From Tetramitus jugosus (lineage: Eukaryota > Heterolobosea > Eutetramitea > Acrasida > Vahlkampfiidae): a stretch of DNA of 64,000 nt. The notes under the pieces are model-generated. The model was not told the DNA's origin, did no database searches, and saw nothing but the letters and a program-made list of their open reading frames with translations. The stretch is taken from NCBI GenBank assembly GCA_937625935.1, contig OW569356.1, forward strand, positions 186,001 to 250,000. The letters are read 5' to 3'. The position numbers and the translations under genes were made by a program. This document shows positions 19,261 through 30,158 of this stretch, piece by piece. Every line of letters begins with the position of its first letter. Position 1 is the first letter of the stretch.

Positions 19261-22200
19261 ATGAGCGATCTAAACCATTCTCACACCAATAATCATCAGA
19301 GCTATCCTCAACAACCAGTCATCATCAACAATAATCCGAATGATAGTAAACATCCAACACCCAAGGTCCCAAGCGCACCACTACCACCTCCAGTACAATT
19401 AACAGCAACGACAGCATCCAAATCGAGTTCCTTATCCGATTCAAAGAGCAGCAACAAACAATCCAATGTTATTGCCCCTCCTCTATTGTATCCCTCCTTG
19501 TTCGAAGCATTGAGAACGATACCATCATCTTCATCATCTGCATTTCCGTTCGGCATGCCTGCACCACCCAAATTACCCTCATCGTCATCTACGACAACAA
19601 CAGGTTCAGTACAACGAAAGAACTCACAATCTTCTCCTTCGTCATCAGGTGCTGCAACAACAATGACAACGACTGCTTCTCCACCTACTCCCTCCTCTTT
19701 GATCTCATCTAGTGCATCCAATAATAATAATCAATTTAAGAATGCAATGAAACGAAAGGACTCAACAGTGACGACCGGTGCACCACGAAGAACATCCATA
19801 TCATACACCTCTCCTGTTGCACCTCCTTCCTCGAATCAACCACCACCGTCCTCCATGCCTTCATTTCCTTCATCTTCTTCCACTGATCCAATGATGATGA
19901 ATGATTTTTCTTCGGGTCCATTTGCTTTCCCCTCGATCGCATCATTTGCCCCACTGTTTGAAACAAAGGGAATTCCGCAACCTCCCCCGTCAATGCTCTA
20001 TTCCGAGATTCCAAAGCCTCCCAGCAGTTCAAAGAGCCGGAAAACAAAATCATCTCCATCGACCCATTCGTCACCATCATCTTGGCCAAAACCAAATCCC
20101 CCTCCTTCTCTCGTCGTAAGTGGTGATCTGAATCCCAATCATTCATCATCGTCATCTTTGTCGTTGTCATCTTCTGCTTCTTTGAATCATTTTGAATCAG
20201 CAGCAAACAAGCGAAGAAAACCATCTCAACCGATTGAAGAACAATTATCATCCAAGGAGGGAATCAAGCAACAAGTGGATTATGGAAACGATAGTGAACA
20301 ACAGAGCATAAAGGATCCATTTGCTATACGGAGGAGGCAAGATCAATTTCAACCGGTTCCCCATTTGCCCACAATGATCGATCCGTATAATCTACCCGCG
20401 TTCTATTCTTTCTTTCGGCATGAGAAGGGACTAGTAGATGTGGATGGATCAAACAAAGATGTAGGGATTGTGATGCGGTTGGATGAGAGAATGAAAAGTG
20501 TGGATCAACCTGTTCGAGCACAGTTGACCATTCATGAAGTAACCAAGCAATATTTTCCAGCTTTGAAGGTGCAGTGTTGGCTGTGCGAAACGTTGATGAA
20601 TCAAATTGGTGAAGTAGATGCATCGGGTTTGAGTGTGCTGTTGGATGTACCCGTGCCTGTTGAGGAGAGTCCCTGTCTGCTAAGTTTCGACATACCTCAG
20701 TTTCATTACACTGGGAAGAATTTTAACAATAAGAACGTTCGACAATATTTTCGATTCGTTTTGATCAACACCACAACGAACACCATGGTTTCCTTTGTTG
20801 ACTCTGCTCTGTTTAGTATGAAGTTTGAATCTGATCATGCTTCCATCGACCAACAGGCTGCAAAGAAGATTCAGAACGCTTTACAGTCCTTCCAAGCGAT
20901 ATCACAGCTGGGGCGAGCTGCTCCACCACCTCCACCGTTGAATCCCAATGTTGAACAGTCAGAACAGTGGACAAGAGAAAAGTTTGTGGAAGTTTCAGTT
21001 GAAAATCTATCATTCCAGAGTGAATTGTTCTCTGAACTAGTGCGGAAGCCAGAACAACGAGACTTTGAGACGGTTCGAAACATCTTAGCTAAAGTGTTAA
21101 CTCATGGCAAGTGGCACAAGATGTTGTGCGATTTAGATCTGTTTCAATCGACTTCTTCACACTCTGATCACCAATTGAAGCGAACCTATCAACCGAAACT
21201 CAAGCATTCTGCAAAACGAATGGCGTATGATCCCACGCTCATTTATCCCAACAAACGAGCGAGATACATACCCGATTATCAACAATTTTTGACCAAACCC
21301 GCATGTATATTGTCGTTGTGTGATTCTTACGGACCAACTGTCGGAGGTACATCCGTTCAAATATATGTCAACGAATTAGATCTTATTGATCCCGATGGCT
21401 TAACGCTGCGCTTCGGATCCATCACAGTTCCTAGAGAAGATATATTCTATGTGTCTCCAAATGAAGTTCGGTGCTTACTTCCGCCACAGTTCGAAGAAGG
21501 AAACTACGATGTGTCAATATCTGTCGATGATGAAGTACAGGGCTTTTCCTTTGTTCATAAGGAGGGATTCAAGTACGTTCAACTAGGCCAATATATTAAT
21601 CGAAAGAGAGAGGCTGGTGAACCGTTTTGCACTGACATTCTTCAGATGAAAAATCCCATGCTCATGTTCTCCTCAGTAGCACTTGATGAGTCGTTGTTGA
21701 ATGCTGCAGAAACGAATCAATTATACAGTCTAGCGCGAGGAGAGAAGAAGCATTCCATATCTCCTTCAGTCACGCCTTGTGAGGAAGGAGAAGATTGTTC
21801 GTTTATATTGTATGCCCATTACAAGGATGGAACTACAGTCGAAGTAAACCTCGAAGAACAAGGAGGAAAAGTCAGGGTGGCTGATGAAATTCGTTATGAG
21901 ATTGTTGCTACTTTCAGCAATCATAATAAGTCATATCAAGTTCCTCACAGTGTTGATAAGATACAGTGGTTCATTAAGAGTGGTACAAAGAATAATTCCA
22001 AAGAACCAACCCAGATATCTTCTGCAGAAGTGGACAACAGAGACAGAGGAAGACTAATCTCAAAAGACGATGAATTCACAACGATTCACATTCCTATAGT
22101 TTTGAATGACGATATTATTTCGAAATACAAAGGATTCAAAAAGTTAGTTTTGCAACTAGTCGATTCAGAGAGTCAAACAACAGTTTATACGTCGAAGAAC

Positions 22201-23691
22201 ATTGTTTTTCACACAAGGAAACAGTATAATAGATCGCCAAAGGGCGAAACACAAGAAACTCGAGAGTTAAAACAGTACCATCAAACATTGAAGGAACAGA
22301 GTCGTAATTATATTCAACATGTTCAAATGGCGCAATGGAATTCGATGGGGCAGAGTCCTTTGCATCGTGCATGTTTTTCAGGGAGTATACGCGAGATTGA
22401 AGAAGCAATTAGAGATGGATACTCAGCGACAACTTGCGATTATTTTGACCGAACTCCGATGCATTATGCTTTTGCGTCAGGTTACTTGAATGCTGCCAAG
22501 CATTTGTTGAGGAGAATGCCAGAATCTCTCGAGACGCTCTTGTATGAAGATTTTTATTATCTGACCCCATTTCATCTGGGTGTGAAGTACAATCGAATTG
22601 AGTTCCTGGATGAGATTAGCGATTTTATTAGGAAAGAATTCCAATTGTTTTCTATGAAACAACCACCGACAATCATTGTCACGGATACTAATAATGACAC
22701 AGAGAATCACAGTATTCACGTGGAAACGAAGGAACTGAAGCAAGAGGAAATTCTTCATCCTTATGTAGATATTTTACCCGAGCAAAATAACAGCAGTGGA
22801 GAAGAGGAGGAGGCCATAATCGAACAAACCGATTCTCTAAGCTCAACACCGGAGTCTCCCTGTGAGATTACACCTTGCTTCCAACATTGCAAAGGAGACT
22901 GTCCTCCACTACAGATTGAACAATCTGCAACCATAACCAATGCACGACCCACAACCAAAACTCCCAATCTAGCTCCCATTTCTACACTTCGGACATCGCA
23001 TATTGCACCTTCAGATGATGAAGACCAACTATTTGTGGCCACCATCACCCCATTTCGTAACAGGTAATATTCTGTGTAAAAAGTTGTTGTTTCTGTGTTT
23101 TCTTGCCTCACTAACTAGCTTCATTATAGATCAGTTCAGGACTTAAGAGCCGTAGAGGAAATGAACAAGCACCCCTACAAGTATCAGGTGAGGTTGTCAG
23201 CATCGATGGACAAAGTCCTTTTTGATCCCTCATTGCGTACCCTTCCCAACATGCTTGTTTATTGGGAGTTGTATTCTGAGAATGGAGATCACATTCCGAA
23301 TGGCGTTAACTCCTTGTCAAAGCCAGAAATTACCTTCAAGGAGGGAGTCGGAGTGAACATCGAAGTATCTTTTAGTTTAATGTATTGTTCTCATAATTTG
23401 AAGAATAGTCGGTTCGTACTCAAGTTGCTTTGTGCATCGGTTCTTGATCCCAATGTTACACGCGTCCTCTATTCTAGTAATCCAATTACCGTGTACGCAC
23501 GTCGAAGAACAGGAGACCCGTCCTCTTCGAAGAATTCCAAGACTAGCGAAGGTAAGCAACAGGAATTAGAACAAGACACGAGCAGTTCTGAAAGTACAGT
23601 GGCCAGTGATAATAGTTTCACTCAGTCTGCATCTGTTCACCAAGACGAGCCAGCCTATGTCACAACGAACTATCAAACCAACAACTGGTGA
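19261..23691 (+). CDS. Large IPT/TIG and ankyrin-repeat protein
   Basis: Exons 19261-23063 and 23130-23691 (66-nt GT-AG intron; splice gives FRNRSVQDLRAVEE) encode 1454 residues. The first about 400 residues are Ser/Pro/Asn-rich and disordered. An IPT/TIG Ig-like fold sits at about 680-775 (ACILSLCDSYGPTVGGTSVQIY ... VRCLLPPQFEEGNYDVSISV), as in Rel/NF-kB, CAMTA and SPT23-type transcription regulators. Ankyrin-like repeats occupy about 1027-1135 (GQSPLHRACFSGSIREIEEAI, RTPMHYAFASGYLNAAKHLL, LTPFHLGVKYNRIEFL). Three beta-rich stretches (about 418-523, 843-990 and 1281-1394) share a similar ending and may be one repeated module. IPT plus ankyrin suggests a transcription factor such as SPT23/MGA2 or CAMTA, but no CG-1 domain, IQ motif or membrane anchor is seen. 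The TTG at 19180 is not used as start. Confidence 0.75.
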
Positions 23692-23698
23692 TAATGTT

Positions 23699-25678
23699 TT
23701 AATTTTGTAACTTTTGTAATTGGCGAGCCAGGTAAATGTAATCCGGGTAGTCGGAGAGAAATGGTTGGTCAATTGCACGACCAAATCGATCCTTCATATC
23801 AAATGAGAGTATTCCCTTTGACATCTTCTTAGTCAGTTTGAGATAGGATGCCGCATAGCTCGGGCATGCTACATGTACAAGATCTCGATCAAGATCATCG
23901 ATTGACACATTTCTGATCGATATGTCAAGCAAGTTATAGAATGGTATGCCAAATTTTCGGAATCTGTACTGGAGAGTCGAGGAATAGGCGAAGCACATCA
24001 TTTCATTGATGAATCGAGCAGCTATCTCTGTGTTCAGAATTGTCTGACGTACTTGACGCTTGGATAGATAGAAATGTGCCAATCGAATTCCAGAAGAATG
24101 ACTTGCTGTGATATTGGGATTCAATGCTCCTATTCCCATAATCCTGAACATGTCACTAAATTGCAGCGAGGTTCCATTCTCAGCAAAGAACTCGACTCTC
24201 ACACCAGCAGGGGGTATCATGACAAAATCTACTGGCGTGTGAGTGTTGTTATGTCCACAGTGATCAGAGTGATTTTTCAATTCAAGGTTAATTTCCTCGA
24301 GAAGAGCATCAGCCACTAAGTGAGACACTTCCAAGATACTGCTTGGTTTCTTGTGTAATACGCCCAACTTGGTATCATATGAAAATCCCATTTCACTCAA
24401 GAATGTTTTGTCAATAATTTTCTTGTACAGTGTAATCTTCTGCAACATTTCTTGATCATACAGCGTCGCGGCATTGATAGGAATTCGGGGAGGCAAAACA
24501 TGGCCATGCTGGGATAATCCAGAATCGATTTGAAAGTATTCAGGTGTTGGTTCCAATTCATTCAATAATACTAGCTGTTTAGTCTCGTAATCAAAAGAGA
24601 ATTGAAGAGCTCCAAGATTGATTCCATACGGACCAGCTTGAGCTAACACCGTCTGTCCTATTCTTTTCACATAGACACTGTGAGTATGAGAACTAATGTG
24701 TACATCTACTGCTCTCTTGTCCCATCTTTGTAATGACCGTATAATTCTCTCGTCTTCGTCCTCACCAGAGTGGTTCAAGAGAACAATTACATCTGGCTCA
24801 TGTTTGCTTTTGATTTCGGATATTCGATCTCGAATTGATTTTACCAACTCACTAAAATTTTCACTTGGATGAGAGCCATAAAAGTGAGTGCACTTACGGG
24901 ATACGGCTGACGTTTGTGCCGCATTGATAGAAAATACGCCCAGGACCGCTACTTTAACAACGCGTTCCGAACTGGCCGACGCTTTCAATTCTCTCAGAAT
25001 ATAGGGCGTTAAGTACACTCCGTTTGTTGGAGAATCGTGCTCTGCAATATTGCAATCATTCACTCGCTTGCCCAAAAGTTGTTGAGCAGCTCGCGTGGGA
25101 ACATAGCTCACATTACAGTTCTCATGATAATCATCCCGAAGCTTACATCCTTCATCAAAGTAAATATTGGAGGACAAGATGGGCAATTGAATTCCGTTGC
25201 GATTCGCTTTTTGAATCATGTAGCTCAAACCTTCTTCATTTCCATCAAATTCATGATTCCCCAGCACAGTCGCATCGTACAAGCTATCACTCAAGAATTG
25301 AAACTCTGGCACAAGATCCGGATACATGTAACTCACTTGAATCAAATGAAACAGGGTACCACTGTTCCAATCACCAGCGTCCACAGTCAACGTAGCAAAC
25401 GGGTTCAACTTGTTCTGCAGTGACGTAATGGCGTACTTGAGACGTGCAAAATGACCTCTGGCCTCATGATAGATTGTGTCTGGTCCAACGCCTTGAAACT
25501 GAGAGTGAAGATCACTGGTGTGCAATATTGTAAACCTGAGGGATTTTTCCATGTTGTTGTTCGATGATGATGAGGGAGTCAACTTGGCTTGTAAAGTAGC
25601 TTCATCTTGAAGGAAAAAGAATAGAACAATGGACAGCACGACAGATGTCAAGATCAGGAATCTGTTATTTGAGGTCAT
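23699..25678 (-). CDS. Membrane-anchored 5'-nucleotidase-type metallophosphoesterase
   Basis: 659 residues from ATG 25678. An N-terminal hydrophobic segment (about 8-23, FLILTSVVLSIVLFFFLQ) acts as signal peptide or anchor, so the enzyme should face the lumen or outside. The calcineurin-like metallophosphoesterase motifs follow in order: HTSDLHS (53-59), DAGDW, GNHEFD, NHSG and SSHTH, the di-metal site set. The C-terminal half matches the 5'-nucleotidase substrate domain region (AGVRVEFFAENG ... ISHLVADALL-like block near EVSHLVADALLEE). UshA/CD73-type enzymes remove phosphate from extracellular nucleotides. An upstream TTG at 25771 lies outside the chosen start. The gene is convergent with the IPT/ankyrin gene, with 7 bp between the stops. 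Confidence 0.9.
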   Translation of the reverse strand: MTSNNRFLILTSVVLSIVLFFFLQDEATLQAKLTPSSSSNNNMEKSLRFTILHTSDLHSQFQGVGPDTIYHEARGHFARLKYAITSLQNKLNPFATLTVDAGDWNSGTLFHLIQVSYMYPDLVPEFQFLSDSLYDATVLGNHEFDGNEEGLSYMIQKANRNGIQLPILSSNIYFDEGCKLRDDYHENCNVSYVPTRAAQQLLGKRVNDCNIAEHDSPTNGVYLTPYILRELKASASSERVVKVAVLGVFSINAAQTSAVSRKCTHFYGSHPSENFSELVKSIRDRISEIKSKHEPDVIVLLNHSGEDEDERIIRSLQRWDKRAVDVHISSHTHSVYVKRIGQTVLAQAGPYGINLGALQFSFDYETKQLVLLNELEPTPEYFQIDSGLSQHGHVLPPRIPINAATLYDQEMLQKITLYKKIIDKTFLSEMGFSYDTKLGVLHKKPSSILEVSHLVADALLEEINLELKNHSDHCGHNNTHTPVDFVMIPPAGVRVEFFAENGTSLQFSDMFRIMGIGALNPNITASHSSGIRLAHFYLSKRQVRQTILNTEIAARFINEMMCFAYSSTLQYRFRKFGIPFYNLLDISIRNVSIDDLDRDLVHVACPSYAASYLKLTKKMSKGILSFDMKDRFGRAIDQPFLSDYPDYIYLARQLQKLQN

Positions 25679-26028
25679 TGATAAATTAAAAGTGATCGCT
25701 GTGTGTCTTGTTTGCTTTCTCTCCAAAGGTTCCGTTGTTTGAGTTTCCAAAGAAACAACGAAAAAATCCAATCTTCCGTTCTGCTGGGTATTCTTTTTTC
25801 CGGTGGGTGGCTTTGAATTCCATCCTTGTGTGAATACCTTTCTTCATAGGAGGCATAGGAGAGATAATACTGCTGCCAAGCAATCGAAATCTTGCATCGT
25901 TGACACTGACCCGCGTTTTTTTCTTTTTGTGGTTTTTCACGCGGAAGCGAACCCGATCACAAAAGGAATTCACACAAACAAAACAATAATAATAAATAAT
26001 ACGTATTATTGATATCAGAAACATTGCA
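25679..26028. other. 350-bp divergent spacer
   Basis: Separates the start codons of the 5'-nucleotidase (-) and the TMEM144-like gene (+), so it must carry both promoters. Long open frames cross it but they are extensions without an ATG in context or any domain. It contains an AT-rich AATAATAATAAATAAT stretch just upstream of the + strand start. Nothing else is recognisable. Confidence 0.5.
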
Positions 26029-27395
26029 ATGACAGAAGTAAGTTCTACCGTCGGATGGATCTGTGTCTTGGGTGCAATCCTATCGTGGGGATGTTTCTCT
26101 ATCCCGTTGAAAATAAAGCCCGTGCAGAGAGCCAATGTCGATCCACTCATATTTCAAATGTATCAATCGATTGCCATTTTTGCAACGAGTTGGCTCGTAT
26201 TGACCTACAACAAGTTTGCATTTACGTATTATGGGATTATCGGAGCTGGTAAGTGGCTTGTGTTTTGTGTTGGTTGTTGTTCTTGTTGTTGTTGGTTTTG
26301 TTTGAGAAGCTTTTGTGTGTTCTTTGTTGACAATGACGATGAATAACACACTCATTGATGATTGTCAAAGCCATTTGGGTTCCAGCAAATTTGTTTTCCA
26401 TTGTGGCAATCAAGACAATTGGTATTTCGGTGGCTGTTGGTGCATGGTCCGGTATCATCATCTTGGTTTCTTTCCTGTGGGGTGCTGTCATCTTTAAAGA
26501 CCCCGTGAAGAATATTTGGTTGACATTACTGGGCTTGGTTCTATTGATTGCTGGTATTGTGGGATTGGCTCTCTGTCCTACTAATCCACCTGCACCTGAG
26601 GAGCCTGTTCAACAAGTAGTGGAAGAAGATGGGGAGGTTGAAAAGGAGGCAGAAAACACTGTTATGGCTTCAACGGATTCTGATCTTGCCTTATCACCCT
26701 ATGTTGATGAAGAAGGAGCAGTCGATGCAGGGACGCAACCAAATGTCTTGACACACTACGCAACAAATCCAGAAGAGATTCAAGCTACATCAGTGAAAGA
26801 AAGTAGAAAGGAACTCAAGGAACCAATGGTTAACATTGCCGATGGATTAGTAGACGCTGAGACTGGTGTAAGCATCTCCACCAAAGCTACTCTCACATGG
26901 AAGGAGAAGCTTAACAATTCCAAGCTCTATATCATAGGAATGATATGTTGTGTGTTTGTAGGTATTTTAGGAGGATCAATGATGGTTCCTGCAAAGTACG
27001 GTCCTGATCTTGGAATTGTTTATGTCATATCGTTTGGAACTGGTGTCATGGCTGTGACACCGTTCTTCTTTGTTTCGTACTATGTCGTTCGAAGTGTGAT
27101 TGCCCGGAAACCAGTTCTACCCGAGTGGCACTTCAAATCAGCACTCTTACCTGGATTAATATCCGGTTTGTTGTGGAACGTGGGCAATTATTGTGGAACA
27201 TATGCCTCCCTGTCACCTCTTGGCTTAACAGTGGGATATCCATTGACTCAGGTTGCCCTGCTTGTTGCCGGCCTCAATGGTATCTTCATTTTCAAAGAGT
27301 TGAGTGGTGCCAGAGCCATTGGACAATTCGTCATCTCTGCAGCTCTCCTGCTCATTCCCGGTTGTTTGCTGTTGGCTCTCTTTGGTAAAAAGTAA
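26029..27395 (+). CDS. TMEM144-family multipass transporter-like protein
   Basis: Exons 26029-26248 and 26371-27395 (122-nt GT-AG intron; splice restores YYGIIGAAIWVPANLFSIVAIKTIG) give 414 residues. About ten hydrophobic segments in two bundles resemble TMEM144 / DUF1632, a group related to drug-metabolite and sugar transporters: WGCFSIPLKIK, the repeated internal GSMMVPAKYGPDLG, GLLWNVGNYC and GYPLTQVALLVAGLNGIFIFKEL. The two bundles are separated by an acidic loop of about 100 residues. The substrate is unknown; carbohydrate transport is only suggested by the family. Internal two-fold similarity (SIPLK... and MVPAK...) supports the bundle duplication. Confidence 0.82.
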
Positions 27396-27455
27396 AAATC
27401 TCCGTCAGCTGGTTTTCGGCTGTTCAGAAAAGTGACAACACAAAAGAATAACAAA

Positions 27456-28649
27456 ATGTCTCATCAACAACCGCTGCTACGACTCGATGACGAAGATGGC
27501 GATGATGACCACCGAATGAATACTGCAGTAGATGACTTGGGTGGCACTACTTTCCGTAAGAGGTCACACTCGTCTGCTTCGATAAACTTGATGAACATGG
27601 TGGATGACACTCCAGCGGTGGAAGTGAAGAATGATGTTTGTGAAGAGAAATCGGGAGATATCGACTTGGATAAAGATTTCTACCAAAAGATTGATCATTA
27701 TTTGTTGTCCAATCCGAATGAATTGAACGATCGTGTGATGAATGGTGATGGTGGTGGTGGTGGTGGTGGAGGAGGTGGAATGAACATGCGATTGCAATTG
27801 AATGGTTTTGTGCCCTTGTTGAATCGGTTTGTGGAGAAACCGTGGCAATTATGTCGAAATCCTCGTCTATTTGTGTCATTGTGTCTCCAGTTTTGCATCG
27901 TGTTGGTGTCGTTGTGTGCATTGGCTTGCGTAGGCTTCAAAATGATCTTGTGGTTGTTGTTTGTTGGCATGAGAGTGGCTACCATCGATAACAATAGTGA
28001 CAATGCACAACATGAACAGCACCATCATGGTCACGATTCCTCTATGCACATGTCTCCAGGTGAATTGATGTTGCATGAATATGCCAATTTGCCGCTGAGT
28101 GGATATGGTCTGGGGGTTTTCTTTGCTCCTTTTTATGCTGCATCCTTCTATTGTTGCCTGATTGGGATACCGTTAGCAGTTCTGATTCTTTTGATTCCTT
28201 CAGTGTTTCCTGATGAACGCTTTCATTGGTCAGACAAGATACCACTATGGATGAAACGATGTGCCCTTATGATTGACGTTCATTTAACCTTGAGTTTGTA
28301 TTGTGCAGCAATATGTACAGGATTCATTGCGCGAGCCAACGGTGGAACTCTGCGACAGCCGAGGAATCCTATTGCACCCACAACAGAGAGAAAGCAGAGA
28401 TCGATTTTGTTTTGGAATATGGTATTATTGTTGTTCAACTTGGTTGCTGCCATTGGATCATCCTTTCCTTTTACTTTGTCCAAAGGAAATATCTCTCTGC
28501 TGGTTTCATACTATATGCCAGTGTATTGTCTGGTGATACTACATTTGCTATGTGTGCCCTTGTTAATGCTACAAGCCAACAATACAATCTCACGGTTAAC
28601 ACCACAATCCGAGCGGGGCACATATGCGCAGAAGAACGACTTCGAATAA
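27456..28649 (+). CDS. Multipass membrane protein, function unknown
   Basis: 397 residues from ATG 27456; the GTG at 27432 is not used. The N-terminal 130 residues are acidic and soluble, with a run of ten glycines from GGT codons (about 27750-27778). Then four to six hydrophobic segments follow (LFVSLCLQFCIVLVSLCALACVG, FFAPFYAASFYCCLIGIPLAVLILL, CALMIDVHLTLSLYCAAICTGF, ILFWNMVLLLFNLVAAIG, YYMPVYCLVILHLLCVPLLML), with a His-rich luminal or cytosolic loop (HHHGHD) that could bind metal. I recognise no family. Its stop lies 6 bp before the Pol III terminator of the tRNA gene on the other strand, so the 3' UTR must overlap that gene. Confidence 0.65.
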   Translation: MSHQQPLLRLDDEDGDDDHRMNTAVDDLGGTTFRKRSHSSASINLMNMVDDTPAVEVKNDVCEEKSGDIDLDKDFYQKIDHYLLSNPNELNDRVMNGDGGGGGGGGGGMNMRLQLNGFVPLLNRFVEKPWQLCRNPRLFVSLCLQFCIVLVSLCALACVGFKMILWLLFVGMRVATIDNNSDNAQHEQHHHGHDSSMHMSPGELMLHEYANLPLSGYGLGVFFAPFYAASFYCCLIGIPLAVLILLIPSVFPDERFHWSDKIPLWMKRCALMIDVHLTLSLYCAAICTGFIARANGGTLRQPRNPIAPTTERKQRSILFWNMVLLLFNLVAAIGSSFPFTLSKGNISLLVSYYMPVYCLVILHLLCVPLLMLQANNTISRLTPQSERGTYAQKNDFE

Positions 28650-28654
28650 AGACG

Positions 28655-28659
28655 AAAAA
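28655..28659 (-). terminator. Pol III T5 terminator of tRNA-Asn
   Basis: A run of five T on the minus strand, 6 nt past the tRNA 3' end, is the usual RNA polymerase III stop. It overlaps the expected 3' UTR of the membrane-protein gene on the + strand. Confidence 0.75.
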
Positions 28660-28665
28660 GTTAAT

Positions 28666-28738
28666 CTCCTCCAGTTGGGCTCGAACCAACGACCTGCAGG
28701 TTAACAGCCTGACGCTCTACCAACTGAGCCATGGAGGA
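28666..28738 (-). tRNA. tRNA-Asn (anticodon GUU)
   Basis: Intronless 73-nt cloverleaf. The acceptor stem TCCTCCA/TGGAGGA pairs perfectly; D arm GCTC-AGTTGGTA-GAGC; anticodon loop CTGTTAA (GTT, Asn); T arm GTTGG-TTCGAGC-CCAAC pairs perfectly; discriminator G as expected for Asn. The anticodon stem has one T-C mismatch at its first pair (27-43). Internal A box (TGGCTCAGTTGG) and B box (GGTTCGAGCCC) are intact, so it should be transcribed. CCA is not encoded, as in eukaryotic nuclear genes. Confidence 0.97.
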
Positions 28739-29432
28739 TATATTGGATAAATTTTGTCTACAAACAGACCCGTTCATCACCTGCGAAGTCAAAGTTGGTA
28801 TAGGGCCAAAAAGGTACATGAGGATTCGTGCCTACATGGAGCTGCTTGGTAAACCATGCGATGAAAAGTGGATTGCTCAAAGAGTTGTACGGCAAGAGGT
28901 CTTAGTGATTGTCAGTGACAGGGAGATTGTTGAGAATAACATCAGGAAGGGTTTGACTGATCACTTCTCAACGGAAAGGAGTGGAAATATCTCAAAGCAC
29001 GCGGAATGGTGGCTGGAAGCTGCATTGCAGCAAGACAAGGGGTGGAACAACTTTCTCAAATGCCCTTTTGGTCTCGAAAGAAGGGAAATGTGGTTCTATC
29101 ACCAGGTGAGGAGTGGAACTCTCCATACAAGAACTGGTATTCATATGCTGTACAATCCATTGATGGAGGTCACTTGCACACACTGTTGCAAAGCTCCAGA
29201 AACCATAGTGCATCTGCTTGTGGAATGTGAACCTGCAAGGGTAGCAAGAAGCATGTTGGTTGAAGAGCTGAGGGAGAAATTGAGCAAGCTGAGTTTGCGA
29301 GGCTCGATCAAGGTTCCCATATGGTTCGAGGATGTTTTATATGAAAGTGGAAAGATTCAACCACGTGGTTGTATTAAAAAAAAATCACACGTCAAACGCT
29401 TTGTCCGCTTGAGAAGTTGCGAAAGGAGATAG
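28731..29432 (+). pseudogene. Open reading frame of the LINE remnant (zinc-knuckle end)
   Basis: 233 codons without a stop. Its first ATG (28731) falls inside the acceptor stem of the tRNA gene on the opposite strand, so it is a chance start and not an element start. Residues about 85-185 carry the CCHC-type zinc motif of LINE polyproteins. The frame runs through the A9 tract (as Lys codons) into flanking DNA and ends at 29432, so the last about 18 residues are probably not element-coded. No RT or endonuclease domain is present, so it cannot mobilise itself. It could still be translated, but I see no evidence of domestication apart from the frame staying open. Confidence 0.68.
28739..29384 (+). 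mobile_element. 5'-truncated LINE-type retrotransposon remnant
   Basis: The stretch from the tRNA 5' edge to the A9 tract at 29376-29384 reads as the 3' end of a non-LTR retrotransposon ORF. The diagnostic block is the post-reverse-transcriptase zinc motif C-x2-C-x8-H-x4-C (CTHCCKAPETIVHLLVEC), preceded by YHQVRSGTLHTRTGIHML, the usual context of that motif. The reverse transcriptase domain itself is missing, so the copy is 5'-truncated. The poly(A) marks the likely 3' terminus. I could not find a target-site duplication by eye. Exact left end is uncertain to within tens of bp. Confidence 0.75.
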
Positions 29433-29513
29433 ATCATTTTTAGAGATGATCTTTGGATTTAAATAATTGCGCATACAACGAAAAACCATACAAAGCAACT
29501 TCAAGAAAGCCTC

Positions 29514-30158
29514 ATGAACGAACCAAGAAGACCAAATCCCTCCGAAATTCCAGACAATGGTTCTATGTGGGGACACTTAAATCTCTCCCAGATTGGCTCG
29601 GTCATCAAGGGTCAAGAAGAGTTGCGAAACAAGGTGCTGGATTTTTTCCCCGATCTCCCTCATATGAGAGCGCAAGATGGGTCCTCGCGAAACATGTGCG
29701 ACAAGGATTTCTTCCAGTCCGCAAAGTTTGATTGTATCGCCACAATGGCTAGCAGGTACATCCCGACTCAAGCGGTTGAACAGAAGCTAGGTGGTTTCAC
29801 AAAGGGTGCAATAGCCAATATCTTGTCAGATTTCGCCCCAAAGAACGTGGAGGAAACTAAACAGGCTAATAATCAAGATCAGAATAGTTCACACAACTAT
29901 TTTGTGGACAATGCAAATTTCAATCATGGCAGTGCCAGTGATTCTACCCTCGGAATAACCTACAATCCAGATTATGGCATGAGTTATCAAGATGGTTACT
30001 CTGCTGCCGATCAGACTCCTTACCCAGCTCCTTACCCTTCCATGAATCCCAATACAGCACCTACAGACGACCAATCCCATCTGTCAACTATGAACATGCC
30101 GTATCCTTATGGACCAGCCTATGACACTATGGACTCTCTCCATTCTCCGCTGCAGTAG
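29514..30158 (+). CDS. Orphan protein with Pro/Tyr-rich tail
   Basis: 214-residue intronless frame. I recognise no domain. The N-terminal 115 residues look folded and partly helical (LSQIGSVIKGQEELRNKVLDFFPDLP, CDKDFFQSAKFDCIATMASRYIPTQAVEQKLGGFTKGAIANILSDFAP); the C-terminal 100 are disordered and rich in Asn, Ser, Pro and Tyr (PYPAPYPSMNP). It begins 129 bp after the poly(A) of the LINE remnant, so its promoter would overlap the insertion's 3' flank. ATG 29514 is the first in frame. Confidence 0.6.
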   Translation: MNEPRRPNPSEIPDNGSMWGHLNLSQIGSVIKGQEELRNKVLDFFPDLPHMRAQDGSSRNMCDKDFFQSAKFDCIATMASRYIPTQAVEQKLGGFTKGAIANILSDFAPKNVEETKQANNQDQNSSHNYFVDNANFNHGSASDSTLGITYNPDYGMSYQDGYSAADQTPYPAPYPSMNPNTAPTDDQSHLSTMNMPYPYGPAYDTMDSLHSPLQ

